Shown piece after piece: positions 42,972-51,894 of a DNA stretch of 64,000 nucleotides; the first letter of the stretch is position 1; each line of letters starts with the position of its first letter. The position numbers were made by a program, and so were the translations under genes. The stretch covers positions 1 to 64,000 of the forward strand of contig JAQYWO010000005.1 of NCBI GenBank assembly GCA_029379215.1. The letters run 5' to 3'. The stretch comes from Rhizonema sp. PD37 (lineage in GTDB: Bacteria > Cyanobacteriota > Cyanobacteriia > Cyanobacteriales > Nostocaceae). Under the pieces are notes generated by a model. It saw only the letters and a list, made by a program, of their open reading frames with translations. It made no database searches and was not told where the DNA came from.

Positions 42972-43439
42972 TTAGGTGTGATTTGAGCGAGGTACTCGTA
43001 ATCGAAATGTCATTTGCTGTAAAACCTCCCATCCCCTTTGGCGGCTAATTTTTTTTCCAGTTAAGTTCGTGAGCCAATCAGCGACTTTACGACCATTCCA
43101 CAATCCTCCGTCTGGGGCGTTTCCTTGTAAAACCTGCCATAACTGTGCCTGATGAATATCATCCACAAGCGCTTTTGAACCTTTGTTAAACTGTCGGCGA
43201 TCGCCTAATCCTTCAATACCTAACTCGTTATACCTTTTGACCAATGTATACATCCATGTTCTGCTATATCCTGTTATTTTTTCCACTTCTTCAGTTTTCT
43301 TGCCTTGTGCTAGTAACCATATAATCTGGTACTGGCGGCTTTCTACTCCATCCTTCGCACTGCGGTAGCGTTGCTCTAGCTCACTGATACTTAAATGTGT
43401 GGCTACACTAATTCGTTTTGGCATTAGTTCTGTTTGCAC
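42972..43439 (-). CDS. IS630-type transposase N-terminal ORF (truncated)
   Basis: A 155-residue helix-turn-helix protein matching the DNA-binding half of IS630-family transposases: KDGVESRQYQIIWLLAQGKKTEEVEKITGYSRTWMYTLVKRYNELG, then the winged segment KVADWLTNLTGKKISRQRGWEVLQQM and RLRVPRSNHT. It stops where the DDE catalytic half should begin, and no DDE frame follows; a GT2 gene lies there instead. It is therefore an element remnant, although the ORF itself is clean. Confidence 0.75.
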   Translation of the reverse strand: MQTELMPKRISVATHLSISELEQRYRSAKDGVESRQYQIIWLLAQGKKTEEVEKITGYSRTWMYTLVKRYNELGIEGLGDRRQFNKGSKALVDDIHQAQLWQVLQGNAPDGGLWNGRKVADWLTNLTGKKISRQRGWEVLQQMTFRLRVPRSNHT

Positions 43440-43566
43440 TCTCCACTTTTATCGTATGCGATTATGCGGACTTATACCAGATCTATATAACAATGATAAA
43501 AACCCTAAAACTAGAGGTTTGATTTTCTCCGGATGTTAAAGTCAAATATATCTGGAAGTTGTGACG

Positions 43567-44378
43567 ATGACCCAAACCTTACCTAAACTAGTAACATTTG
43601 AAGAATTTGCGGCGTGGCGTCCTGAAGGAGGACGTTACGAATTACGTGATGGAGTAATTGTTGAAATGGTACAACCCGTGGGAGGTCATGAAGGAGTTGT
43701 TGGTTTTTTAGTTGAGGAGCTTGTGCCTGAATACAAACGGTTAAAATTACCGTACTTCCTACCCAAAACTGCACTAGTCAAGCCACCCGAAAATGAATCA
43801 GGCTACTCCCCTGATATTTTGCTACTAAATCGTAAAAATCTTGTTAACGAACCGCTATGGACAAAAGAATCAACCGTTATGTTTGGTGCATCTATACCGC
43901 TAGCGATTGAGATTGTGAGTCAGTGCGTTGCGGAGCCAGTGCTGAAGACGGGTTTCCCGTCGCAGGCATCTGGTGAGACCAGCGCTGCAGGAGGGTTTCC
44001 CTCCGTAGGCGACTGGCGAACCCGAAGGGCGTGCGGGTTCCCCGCGTTGAAGCAACTGACGTTAGCGCACCGGTAGCGCGTACTCGCGCGTCACCCGTAA
44101 GGGTGAGTAATAATTGGCGTGACGATTATCATAAAAAATTTGCTGACTATGAAATAATCGGCATCCCTGAGTACTGGATTGTAGATTATGCCGCGTTGGG
44201 GGGACGAGAATTTATAGGCAATCCTAAAGAACCTACAATTTTTATCTGCGAACTGGTTGATCACGAATATGTGAAAAGAATGTTTCGTGGCAATGACGTG
44301 ATTGTCTCGCCTTCTTTCCCCAATCTTAGGTTTAGCGCACAACAGGTTTTTGATGCGGCTCTTACAGAGGAAGAATAA
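43567..44378 (+). pseudogene. Uma2 family endonuclease gene disrupted by a repeat element
   Basis: A second DUF820/Uma2 gene. The N-terminal part (LPKLVTFEEFAAWRPEGGRYELRDGVIVEM... SGYSPDILLLN... ASIPLAIEIVS) is normal to 43920. A 182-bp palindromic element plus one copy of GTGAGT (43921-44108) follows, adding foreign residues (FPSQASGETSAAGGFPSV) and an in-frame stop. After it the protein resumes: NNWRDDYHKKFADYEIIGIPEYWIVDY to the end. Deleting 43921-44108 restores EIVSNNWRDDY exactly, so the ancestral gene was intact. As it stands only a truncated product is possible. Confidence 0.9.
43921..44108 (+). repeat. 182-bp palindromic element with 6-bp GTGAGT duplication
   Basis: GTGAGT at 43915-43920 and again at 44103-44108 brackets the insert. 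Inside are stacked hairpins GACGGGTTTCCCGTC, GGAGGGTTTCCCTCC and CACCCGTAAGGGTG. The segment GGAGCCAGTGCTG...GGCATCTG matches the element in the hybrid kinase gene. It could be several small repeats joined together. Confidence 0.85.
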
Positions 44379-44420
44379 TTACTAGGAGCAACGAGTTATT
44401 GGTCAAGACACTACAATCAC

Positions 44421-45476
44421 CTATGATGGGGTGATATCCAATCTTCCCTGCTCGGCATCTAAAGTTACGGTCATACCTACTGGTAAAGCTGCGTTCGCTC
44501 CGTCGTGACCAAAAGGCAAGTTAGAAACAATAGGGATATTTAAATCACCCAAGCGATCGCGCAAAACTTCTTCAATAGTAAAACTGGGAATTTTCGGTGG
44601 CGATTCGCAACGACTAAAGCGACCTAATGCAATCCCCTTGACATTTTGCAAAGCTCCGCTCATTCGCCATTGCGTTAGTAACCTGTCGATCCGATAAGGC
44701 ACTTCTGTCACATCTTCTAAGGCAAGAATTACATTATCAAAATTTGGTTGCAATGGCGTGCCTAAAAGATGGGTTGCTACTGTCAGATTCCCAGGAAGCA
44801 AAGTGCCATTTACTACACCTCCACCCCAACCACAGCCTTGTAAAGGTGGGAGAGAACGACCTTCCACCCAATCAAACAATCGTTGCCGCGACCAATTTGG
44901 TTCTGCCGCAAGAGTTGTCAACACAGGCGCATGCACACCAGAAATTCCTACATTATAAAGGCTCCAAAGTAGAGCCGTAATGTCAGAAAAGCCAATTAGC
45001 CATTTGGTTTGAGAAGAGTAAGGAGGAGCCACTGCGTAGCGGGTATCTAAACGAGTGCCGTAAGTGGCGTTGGTTTGTAGAGAGTGAGGTCGTAAAGTAG
45101 TACAAGAATACTCTTCCATGTCGCCCTTGTTTCCTTGTCGGTCTGCTTCCTCTTCTTCCCTCCAAGTCCAATTCTCTAAAAGACGTGTACTACCATAACC
45201 ACCTCTGACACACAGGATGCCGCGACATTCGGGATCTTTCCATGCCATTGCTAGCTGACGGCGACGGTTTTCGTCCTCGCCTGCTAAATATCCCCATTTG
45301 TCAACTATCTCTGGAATAATTTTTACTTGGTAACCACGCGATCGCCAAATTTCTACCCCTTCCTCAAAAGCCTCCATTTCTCGCAAGACACCACTAGGGG
45401 CAATGACCTGTAATTGGTCACCAGGTTTTAAAGGCGGTGGAATAATATTTTTTTTTAAGTGTTGCTTGTTATGCAT
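44421..45476 (-). CDS. LD-carboxypeptidase (S66 family) with an in-frame repeat insert
   Basis: A muropeptide L,D-carboxypeptidase/MccF-like serine peptidase. DQLQVIAPSGVLREMEAFEEG opens it; the nucleophile Ser is in ILCVRGGYGSTRLLENW; KWLIGFSDITALLWSLYNVG and the later LPFGHDGANAALPVG (catalytic His) are intact. Between RLLENW and KWLIGFSD lie about 50 residues, including GTRLDTRYAVAPPYSSQ, where relatives have only a short loop. The DNA there (45016-45040) matches the palindromic repeat family. The frame is kept, so the enzyme may still fold. The orphan omega-RNA-like sequence lies directly upstream on the same strand. Confidence 0.9.
   Translation of the reverse strand: MHNKQHLKKNIIPPPLKPGDQLQVIAPSGVLREMEAFEEGVEIWRSRGYQVKIIPEIVDKWGYLAGEDENRRRQLAMAWKDPECRGILCVRGGYGSTRLLENWTWREEEEADRQGNKGDMEEYSCTTLRPHSLQTNATYGTRLDTRYAVAPPYSSQTKWLIGFSDITALLWSLYNVGISGVHAPVLTTLAAEPNWSRQRLFDWVEGRSLPPLQGCGWGGGVVNGTLLPGNLTVATHLLGTPLQPNFDNVILALEDVTEVPYRIDRLLTQWRMSGALQNVKGIALGRFSRCESPPKIPSFTIEEVLRDRLGDLNIPIVSNLPFGHDGANAALPVGMTVTLDAEQGRLDITPS
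45016..45040 (+). repeat. Palindromic-family repeat inside the LD-carboxypeptidase gene
   Basis: GTAAGGAGGAGCCACTGC followed by GTAGCGGG matches, with one substitution and a 1-2 base gap, the reverse strand of the hybrid-kinase copy (GTAAGGAGGAGCCAGTGC then TGTAG). Confidence 0.6.
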
Positions 45477-45544
45477 TCTGAGAAATTTTCCAGACGGTTA
45501 TGATATCTGTGTCCGTTTAATTGCTGCAACGTAGTACTCAAGGT

Positions 45545-45668
45545 ACTCAAGCTGGTCAACTATGCCTAAAGTCGCGAAGCTACAGCCCAAGGGAAGCTTC
45601 CCCCGGCAGACTTCACGTAAACAACTAGCCTCGCTAGATGCTCCGTGTTTTTAGACCGGAGTCGTTGA
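45545..45668 (-). ncRNA. Orphan omega-RNA (HEARO)-like sequence without a nuclease gene
   Basis: On the minus strand, from about 45668 downward: TCAACGAC, then a hairpin CTCCG-GTCTAAAAACA-CGGAG (45641-45661), directly followed by CATCTAGC-GAG-GCTAGTTG (45622-45640). The same two hairpins in the same order and with no gap occur upstream of iscB. There is a compensatory C-G to T-A change in the first stem. It begins 5 bases past the stop of the PG-binding/HEAT gene and leads towards the LD-carboxypeptidase start. The 3' limit is uncertain. No HNH/RuvC gene is within reach. Confidence 0.55.
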
Positions 45669-45673
45669 TGATA

Positions 45674-46780
45674 TTATCCTTTTTCGTTATCTCCTCTTTC
45701 AACCTGTGTTTCCGAATCAGGCAAAGCACGAATACGATTCATTTGTGTAAGAGCATATCGTGCTGTTGCCTGTACTTCAGCATCAGGGTCATGTGCTGCA
45801 TGAGACAACATCTGGCTGAGTTGAGCCATCATATCATAAACACGAGTCAGGTCGCGGATGGCATTTTGCCGGACTTGTGAGCTTTCATCTTGCAGGGAAA
45901 TTGCCAATGCATGGTTCATTGGTTTCAGCGTGCGGATGCCAATTTCCGATAAAGCTGCCAGTATTAAGCTGCGTTGTTGAGAATCTGCATTCATCATCAA
46001 CTCTACAAGTGGTTGAATTGCTCGTGAGTCTCCCTGCTGCCCTAAATCCCAAATAGCTTTTCGTCGCTGCGTAGGATCAAAACTGCGTAGATCTTCGATC
46101 AATTCGTCAACGATATTGACTTTGGTAAGGTGAGAAGTTGCTTCGGGTGGTAGTAATTCTGTGGGTGGTGGTGGTGTCGGGTTATTCGCTGTGCCTATAA
46201 CTGGGTTAAGATGATTCTGATAAGACGTGGTCGTGTCTGCGGTTTGGATATGTTCTACTTTTTTGAGTTTCAAAAGCCAGCTGACAAAATACAGCAGTGC
46301 GCCGATACTTCCCAAAACTCCCACACCAACAAGTGACCACCAGACTAACCCTCGAGAAGGCTTATTTCGGATTGCATTGGTTGGTTCTACAATCGGAGTG
46401 ATACTTGCAGGCGGATCTTTTTTAACCGCCACTTGTTGCAGGCGATTGATAGTCTGAGAACCAGTAATTCCGTCTGCGATCAAGTCTTTTGCTTGCTGAA
46501 ACTTAGCGACAGAATAGCGCGTACTTTCGCCATACTGCCCGTCTACCTGACCATTGTAGTAACCTAACTTTTTCAGTCGGGTTTGCAGTACCTTGACGTC
46601 TACACCTGTACTCCCAAGTTCAAGAATAGACTGCTCTTGAGTATCTGTGGGACTAGCAAACGTGAGTTTTCTAATACTTACGTTTGCTTGGTCATGTGTG
46701 GGTGTACCTGCTCTACTGGCGTCAACACCCAGATGAGTCAGGCAGGTGAGTATAATAATAGAGGAATATCTTAGCCTCAT
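45674..46780 (-). CDS. Membrane protein with peptidoglycan-binding and HEAT-repeat domains
   Basis: A 368-residue protein with a possible signal sequence (residues 1-25), a PG_binding_1 domain (about 50-115: LELGSTGVDVKVLQTRLKKLGYYNGQVDG... GITGSQTINRL), a membrane helix (about 148-170: WWSLVGVGVLGSIGALLYFVSWLL), and cytoplasmic HEAT-like repeats (about 215-355: RRKAIWDLGQQGDSRAIQPLVELM... RSLILAALSEIG... VRQNAIRDLTRVYD). It appears to tie the cell wall to a cytoplasmic partner. The partner and role are unknown. The orphan omega-RNA-like element starts just past its stop codon. Confidence 0.85.
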   Translation of the reverse strand: MRLRYSSIIILTCLTHLGVDASRAGTPTHDQANVSIRKLTFASPTDTQEQSILELGSTGVDVKVLQTRLKKLGYYNGQVDGQYGESTRYSVAKFQQAKDLIADGITGSQTINRLQQVAVKKDPPASITPIVEPTNAIRNKPSRGLVWWSLVGVGVLGSIGALLYFVSWLLKLKKVEHIQTADTTTSYQNHLNPVIGTANNPTPPPPTELLPPEATSHLTKVNIVDELIEDLRSFDPTQRRKAIWDLGQQGDSRAIQPLVELMMNADSQQRSLILAALSEIGIRTLKPMNHALAISLQDESSQVRQNAIRDLTRVYDMMAQLSQMLSHAAHDPDAEVQATARYALTQMNRIRALPDSETQVERGDNEKG

Positions 46781-47039
46781 ATAAAAATTTTCAGCCAGGA
46801 CGTGCGTTGGAAGTTACCGATACAAAGATAACTTTAAGCTGATTCAATGTTAGGTTTTTTTCTAGAAAAGAAAAACATAAGGATACACCCTAACCACTAC
46901 TTAGACTCAAATATATGATAGGTAGTTGTCGATTGTTTAAAGTCTTAAGTTCCCCATTATACCCTTACACTCTATCTTTAGTAGGAGATGCTTCTAACAC
47001 TGGTTGCGGTGAAGTCATTTGTTCAATCAAACTCCCCAC

Positions 47040-47993
47040 CTAATCTGTATGTGCCAAGGCATCGCGCTGATTGATTAGATAAATGCTAACTAAAGTTATG
47101 ATGACTCCTATCCACTGTAGTGGACTTAGGACTTCATTAAGTAATAAATTCCCAAATATCAAGGCAAATATGGGTGTGAGGAAGGTGAGAGAACTTAGAC
47201 TGGTGAGATTGCCACTAGAGGCAAAATAGAAAAACAATCCGTAGGCGATCGCGCTGCCAAATACAGTAGCATAAGCCAAACCCATCCAGTCAAATAACAC
47301 GAGATTATGCCACTGCTGGGATTCGACGACTGACGAAAGACCCCACAGAGGCAATCCACCCAGAATTAAATGCCATCCTGTAGCAATGATCGGATCTACA
47401 TGGTGGCTGACAAATCTAATTGTTACCGTTCCTACTGCCATACTCAGGGAAGCTAGTAGCATCAACCATTCGCCACTTTCGAGTAGGGAGTGGGAAGTCA
47501 GGAGTAGGGAATGGGGAGTACGAAAAGATATAAGATCGAAGATTAAATCATCAGGCAAACCAATTAAACTAATGCCTATGACTCCCAATCCCAGTCCCAG
47601 CCATCCCCACACACCAATGTGTTCTTTGAATAACCACCACGACAGCAGTGCAACAGCTAGGGGTTGAGAGTCAATCATCACAGATCCTAAACCTGCGCTT
47701 GTTCTAACTAATCCTTCTGCTAAAAAGCCTTGAAACAGTGCCGCATCAACTATGGCAAACAAGGTAATCCACAGCCATGCTTTCCAACCCTTCGGCTGCT
47801 GTTTACCCATGAGCATTGCTGCTACAAGAATAAGCATCCCTGCTGGTAATGTACGCATTCCAGCCATAAATAAGGGTGTGGTTTGAGGTATCACTCCTTT
47901 CATTGCTACCATTGCCGTACCCCAGAGGAAGAAAGGTGCAATTAACAAGAGCGAGCCGAAGGGAAGTTGAGATGCACTGAGCTTCAGTTGCAT
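47040..47993 (-). CDS. EamA/DMT family transporter with heptamer-repeat insert
   Basis: A ten-helix drug/metabolite exporter (EamA family): LLLIAPFFLWGTAMVAMKGVIPQTTPLFMAGMRTLPAG at the start, and IAYGLFFYFASSGNLTSLSSLTFLTPIFALIFGNLLLNEVLSPLQWIGV at the end. Between the halves, RTPHSLLLTSHSLLES is encoded by six heptamers (47482-47523), a repeat that normally sits between genes. The frame is open to 48080, but the ATG at 47993 (MQLKLSAS) fits the family. Substrate unknown. Confidence 0.88.
   Translation of the reverse strand: MQLKLSASQLPFGSLLLIAPFFLWGTAMVAMKGVIPQTTPLFMAGMRTLPAGMLILVAAMLMGKQQPKGWKAWLWITLFAIVDAALFQGFLAEGLVRTSAGLGSVMIDSQPLAVALLSWWLFKEHIGVWGWLGLGLGVIGISLIGLPDDLIFDLISFRTPHSLLLTSHSLLESGEWLMLLASLSMAVGTVTIRFVSHHVDPIIATGWHLILGGLPLWGLSSVVESQQWHNLVLFDWMGLAYATVFGSAIAYGLFFYFASSGNLTSLSSLTFLTPIFALIFGNLLLNEVLSPLQWIGVIITLVSIYLINQRDALAHTD
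47482..47523. repeat. Heptamer array inside a coding region
   Basis: AGTAGGG, AGTGGGA, AGTCAGG, AGTAGGG, AATGGGG, AGTACGA: six units, 42 bp, a multiple of three, so the EamA frame is preserved. Confidence 0.8.
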
Positions 47994-48080
47994 GAGATTG
48001 AGACGTACCTTTTTGTAGACAAACGCAGAAATTACTTTCCTTGATCTTACCGAATTATGTCGTTTTGTGAAGAAATTCAT

Positions 48081-48525
48081 ACTTGTTACAGAGCGATGTA
48101 GCGATATCGTCAGTATTGACTTGATTAAAACACTGCGTTACAAGTTGATGCCCCCGTTGAAGAAGTGATATGTACCACATTCCGTATTATAAAATAATAC
48201 ACAGCATAATTACTTAGAAGTTTTCTTTTATAGCAATAAATTATGCCTTTGAAATGCCCTTTATCCGTTTATCTTCAAACTATATGTATATTATATAACT
48301 TGATTTTGTAGTATAAAGCAGTAAAAACCGATTGTTATATTTAAGGGTGCGCGTGGGTCGGCTAGATAATAACTCCCAACGCTGTTTACGGGCGTTAGGT
48401 TGTTCAAAGCGGAAGGCATGGAGCGGAACATGTCGTTAATGGTAAGGGCGAGTACATTCAACTAAAGCCATTGCCGATAATTTAGGAGTAGTGAATGAAG
48501 CGCTAAACTCCTATAGGAAAAACAG
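48081..48525. other. Intergenic region; possible group II intron 5' fragment
   Basis: No gene. The stretch 48347-48470, beginning GTGCGCGTGGG and containing ATAATAACTCCCAACGCTG and GGAAGGCATGGAGCGGAAC, reads like the structured 5' part of a group II intron. There is no reverse-transcriptase frame and no 3' domain V/VI that I can find. I hold this only loosely. Confidence 0.25.
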
Positions 48526-48837
48526 ATGAAACGTCAATCTGAAGGTTATGGTCCTAAAATTGCGACGACTGCTATTATCTGGGGCTTAGCCACGGCAATG
48601 CTCGCTATTTGCATCCCACTTGTAACGTCAACTGGAAGTGGTGTGATTCTGCCACTAGCTGTGATTTTAGGAGCTAGTGGAGGTACGGTAGTCGTTTGGC
48701 GCACGAAAAGTCACCGGAATGGCGAAATTTTTGAGTTGATGAATAATGTCTCTGAGTTGCGGCAACGTGTTGTGGATTTAGAGACTATTTGTAGCAGTGA
48801 CGATTTTGAGATTCAAAAGAAGCTTAAACAACTATAG
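48526..48837 (+). CDS. Small membrane protein with C-terminal coiled coil
   Basis: A 103-residue conserved-looking hypothetical protein. Two membrane helices (ATTAIIWGLATAMLAICIPLV and GVILPLAVILGASGGTVVVW) are followed by a soluble helix with heptad-like spacing (IFELMNNVSELRQRVVDLETICSSDDF). The topology resembles small phage-shock-type envelope proteins, but I would not assign it. A Shine-Dalgarno-like TAGGAAAAA precedes the ATG and a hairpin follows the stop. Confidence 0.7.
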   Translation: MKRQSEGYGPKIATTAIIWGLATAMLAICIPLVTSTGSGVILPLAVILGASGGTVVVWRTKSHRNGEIFELMNNVSELRQRVVDLETICSSDDFEIQKKLKQL

Positions 48838-48843
48838 CAATCC

Positions 48844-48876
48844 AGACCCCCAACTTTTTGGAGAAGTCGGGGGTCT
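48844..48876 (+). terminator. Hairpin terminator, repeat family member
   Basis: AGACCCCCAACTT - loop - AAGTCGGGGGTCT with one mismatch, followed by TGTTT, 6 bases after the stop. Related to the hairpin at 22988-23022. Confidence 0.75.
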
Positions 48877-49097
48877 TGTTTGTCATGAATGATTGATGAG
48901 CGAAAAGTGGTAGCGTGACATTATGTGTTGAAAACGCTTAGTAAATTTACATAATAGATATTTAACTTAACAAAAAATGATACAGCAGATTAGAAGCTTA
49001 TGAGGTACAGCACCCAATTCAAATTCCAATGTTGTCTCCGTGCATCTACGTTAATTTAGTCAAACTTTATCTAAGACGTTAAGTAACGATATAACTA

Positions 49098-50747
49098 TCA
49101 ATTTACTAAAACAGAATTAGGGTCCAAAGTTGCTATTAATTTCACACCAAATTCTTCCTCAAACACTCCTTTTTTGTAATCCAAACTCCAAAGTTCTAAA
49201 GCGCAGTCATCATCGGAATGATATGGAGAGATTTGGATTTTAAACTCCTCTGACTCAGGATTATACTTACATTGCACTTGTTTAAGTGCTCCAATTTGCC
49301 GCCTGTCGAGAGCAATTGCCAATCTTAATATTGCGCTCAATTGGTTGACAATTTGACGATGATTCTTTTTCTCTAAGTTGCGGTAATTCTCGTGCTTTTT
49401 CTTAGGGGGAGATTTGCGATGATAACGTGCTATATTAGCAATAATTTCTATCTCTGTTTCTGTATAACCGAGTAATTCTCCATTGCGAATTAAGTAGTAA
49501 GAATGTTTGTGGTGAGCAGAATGGCTGATGTAATGACCGCTGTTATGTAAAATTCCTGCAGCCCAAAGTAGTTCGCTTTCTTCTGTTCCCCAGTCGTGCA
49601 GTTTACCTTGAGTTTGGTTAAATATACTGACGGCAAATTCTGCTACGCGAGTGCTGTATTCCAAGTTGACGTGATATTTATGAGCAATTTTGATCACACT
49701 CCTCTGTCGCACTGAACCTTGGTATCGCAGGCGGTCTTCAATCAAACCATGTGCCAGCATCCAATCTACAATGACACCTTCGCGCAGGGCACGCTCGCAC
49801 ACAGTTAAAGATTCAACATTCAATAAGGTCATAACTTCCTGTAAAATTACGGCTCCAGCAAGTATAACTTCTGACCTTTTTTCTGGCATTCCCGGAATTT
49901 CTGCTCTTTCTGAGTTACTCAGTTTCCGTAAACGACTGACCAACTCCTGCAAGTCTTTCAGACTGAACTCATAGCCACTGAGTGTGGAAGGAACATTACC
50001 CAACTTTTCACGGGCATGGACGATCGCTAAAGTTTCAATCGTCCCCGAAGTTCCTACCAGACGAGGAATTTCACCCGGCTGTAGGTTGACCAGCACCTCA
50101 TCAACAGAACGTTTCAGCATTCCTCGCGTGTAAGCTTGCAGGTACTGAAATTCGGCATTGCTAATGGGATCAGTGCTAATTAATTCGCTTTGTAAGCGGA
50201 CTGCCCCAACTTTGGTACTAGTAAGCACTTTTGCTTCGTGACTGTTTCCTAAAATTAATTCTGTGGAACCGCCACCAATATCGACAATCATGTGAGGTTG
50301 GTTGTTAAACTCCATCCCCGACAACACACCTAAGTAGATTCGTCGCGCTTCTTCTTGACCGGAAATCAGATTAACGCTTAAACCCAACTCAGCTTCTAGC
50401 CTTTGCAAAAAATCTTTACCATTGGGGGCTTCGCGCACAGCACTCGTTGCGACTGCCACGATTGTCTCGGCGTTGAGAGTTTTAGCAACTTCTTGGAAGC
50501 GTTGCAAAGCAGCGATCGCCCGTTCTATCACTTCTGGTTTGAGTTCTCCTGTCTTTGGATCACAATCCCCCAGTCTCACAGTTTCCTTTTCTCTGCCAAT
50601 GATGGTAAAAGCTGGCAGTGTCGGTTCAATCTGCACAATAACCATGTGCAGAGAATTTGTTCCTAAGTCTATAGAGGCAATAATTCGGTGTTGCTCAACT
50701 GTTTGAGTTGGAATACTCTCCCAGCTATTTGAAACTAAACTCACCAT
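49098..50747 (-). CDS. ppx: Ppx/GppA family exopolyphosphatase
   Basis: Hydrolyses terminal phosphate from polyphosphate or pppGpp. The ASKHA-type motifs are IIASIDLGTNSLHMVIVQ, VAVATSAVREAPNGKDF, HMIVDIGGGSTELILG and LVGTSGTIETLA. The C-terminal half is HD-like: ELLWAAGILHNSGHYISHSAHHKHSYYLIRNGELLGYT, as in longer Ppx enzymes. The frame opens at 50822, but MVSLVSNSWESIP (50747) is the better start. About 549 residues is normal for cyanobacteria. Ppx and GppA activities cannot be separated from sequence. Confidence 0.92.
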   Translation of the reverse strand: MVSLVSNSWESIPTQTVEQHRIIASIDLGTNSLHMVIVQIEPTLPAFTIIGREKETVRLGDCDPKTGELKPEVIERAIAALQRFQEVAKTLNAETIVAVATSAVREAPNGKDFLQRLEAELGLSVNLISGQEEARRIYLGVLSGMEFNNQPHMIVDIGGGSTELILGNSHEAKVLTSTKVGAVRLQSELISTDPISNAEFQYLQAYTRGMLKRSVDEVLVNLQPGEIPRLVGTSGTIETLAIVHAREKLGNVPSTLSGYEFSLKDLQELVSRLRKLSNSERAEIPGMPEKRSEVILAGAVILQEVMTLLNVESLTVCERALREGVIVDWMLAHGLIEDRLRYQGSVRQRSVIKIAHKYHVNLEYSTRVAEFAVSIFNQTQGKLHDWGTEESELLWAAGILHNSGHYISHSAHHKHSYYLIRNGELLGYTETEIEIIANIARYHRKSPPKKKHENYRNLEKKNHRQIVNQLSAILRLAIALDRRQIGALKQVQCKYNPESEEFKIQISPYHSDDDCALELWSLDYKKGVFEEEFGVKLIATLDPNSVLVN

Positions 50748-51012
50748 CTTTTTTCTCTGTGTTATGGATGGCAAAATCTGGCGAAGGCTGATTTTATGTA
50801 GCTTTACCAAGATTTTAAACAAGTGGACGAGGCAAAGACGGCAACAAATGCCACTCCCTCTCTTGCCGGAGACGATCGCACTAAGACGACATTCTCGTGG
50901 TATCCAAAGTTGCTAATTGACGTTCTGCTATTAGAAATAGCAAATAAAGATATTATATAGATGTGAAGATATATAACAACATCTAGCTTTAGTCATTATT
51001 TTGGAAATTCCT

Positions 51013-51894
51013 ATGCTGAGTAAGCCAGAACACAACATTGTACCCGTATGGCTTGCGATCGTCCGACTTTTAAGGTGGCATAAACCTGAAGGACGGTTGA
51101 TTTTAATGATTCCTGCCTTGTGGGCAGTGTTTTTAGCAGCTTCAGGGCAACCGCCTTTATTACTAGTTGGAGTTATCGTTTTAGGAACTCTCGCCACAAG
51201 TGCTGCTGGATGTGTGATCAACGATTTGTGGGATAGAGATATCGATCCGCAGGTAGAAAGAACGCGCGATCGCCCCTTAGCTTCCCGCAGACTTTCTATA
51301 AAAGTAGGTATCGTTGTCGCTATAATTTCAATGGGATGTGCAGGGATTCTTGCTTTCTATCTTAACCCACTCTCATTCTGGTTGTGTGTAGCAGCGATTC
51401 CAGTTATTCTACTTTATCCAGGTGCCAAGCGGGTATTCCCCATACCGCAACTCGTTCTCTCCATCGCTTGGGGTTTTGGCGTGTTGATTAGCTGGAGTGC
51501 CGTAACGGGAAATATCTCCCAACCGACTTGGTTGCTGTGGAGTGCCACTGTACTTTGGACATTGGGATTTGATACTGTTTATGCGATGAGCGATCGCGAC
51601 GATGATCGCCGTATTGGTGTCAATTCAAGCGCTCTGTTTTTTGGCGATCGTGCGCCAATCACTATTGGAATTTTCTTTCTTGGGACTATATTACTCCTTG
51701 GTTGTCTGGGTGTCGTTATCCACCTTCACATTGCCTTTTGGGTTAGCCTTGCCCTTGCGGCTATTACTTGGGTTTGGCAATACACTCGCTTGACACAGCA
51801 AGACTTGCCCAACTCAGCTTATGCTGACATGTTCCGAGAAAATGTTTGGATTGGCTTTCTCTTGCTTGCTGGGATGATTGCTGGGAGTTTTTAG
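51013..51894 (+). CDS. 4-hydroxybenzoate polyprenyltransferase (plastoquinone pathway)
   Basis: A UbiA-family membrane prenyltransferase, in cyanobacteria the 4-hydroxybenzoate solanesyltransferase step of plastoquinone synthesis. The two Asp-rich motifs are CVINDLWDRDIDPQVERTRDRPLAS and TVYAMSDRDDDRRIGVNSSALFFG. About eight hydrophobic segments. The ATG at 51013 (MLSKPEHN) is preferred over the TTG at 51001. It is divergent from ppx. Confidence 0.93.
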   Translation: MLSKPEHNIVPVWLAIVRLLRWHKPEGRLILMIPALWAVFLAASGQPPLLLVGVIVLGTLATSAAGCVINDLWDRDIDPQVERTRDRPLASRRLSIKVGIVVAIISMGCAGILAFYLNPLSFWLCVAAIPVILLYPGAKRVFPIPQLVLSIAWGFGVLISWSAVTGNISQPTWLLWSATVLWTLGFDTVYAMSDRDDDRRIGVNSSALFFGDRAPITIGIFFLGTILLLGCLGVVIHLHIAFWVSLALAAITWVWQYTRLTQQDLPNSAYADMFRENVWIGFLLLAGMIAGSF

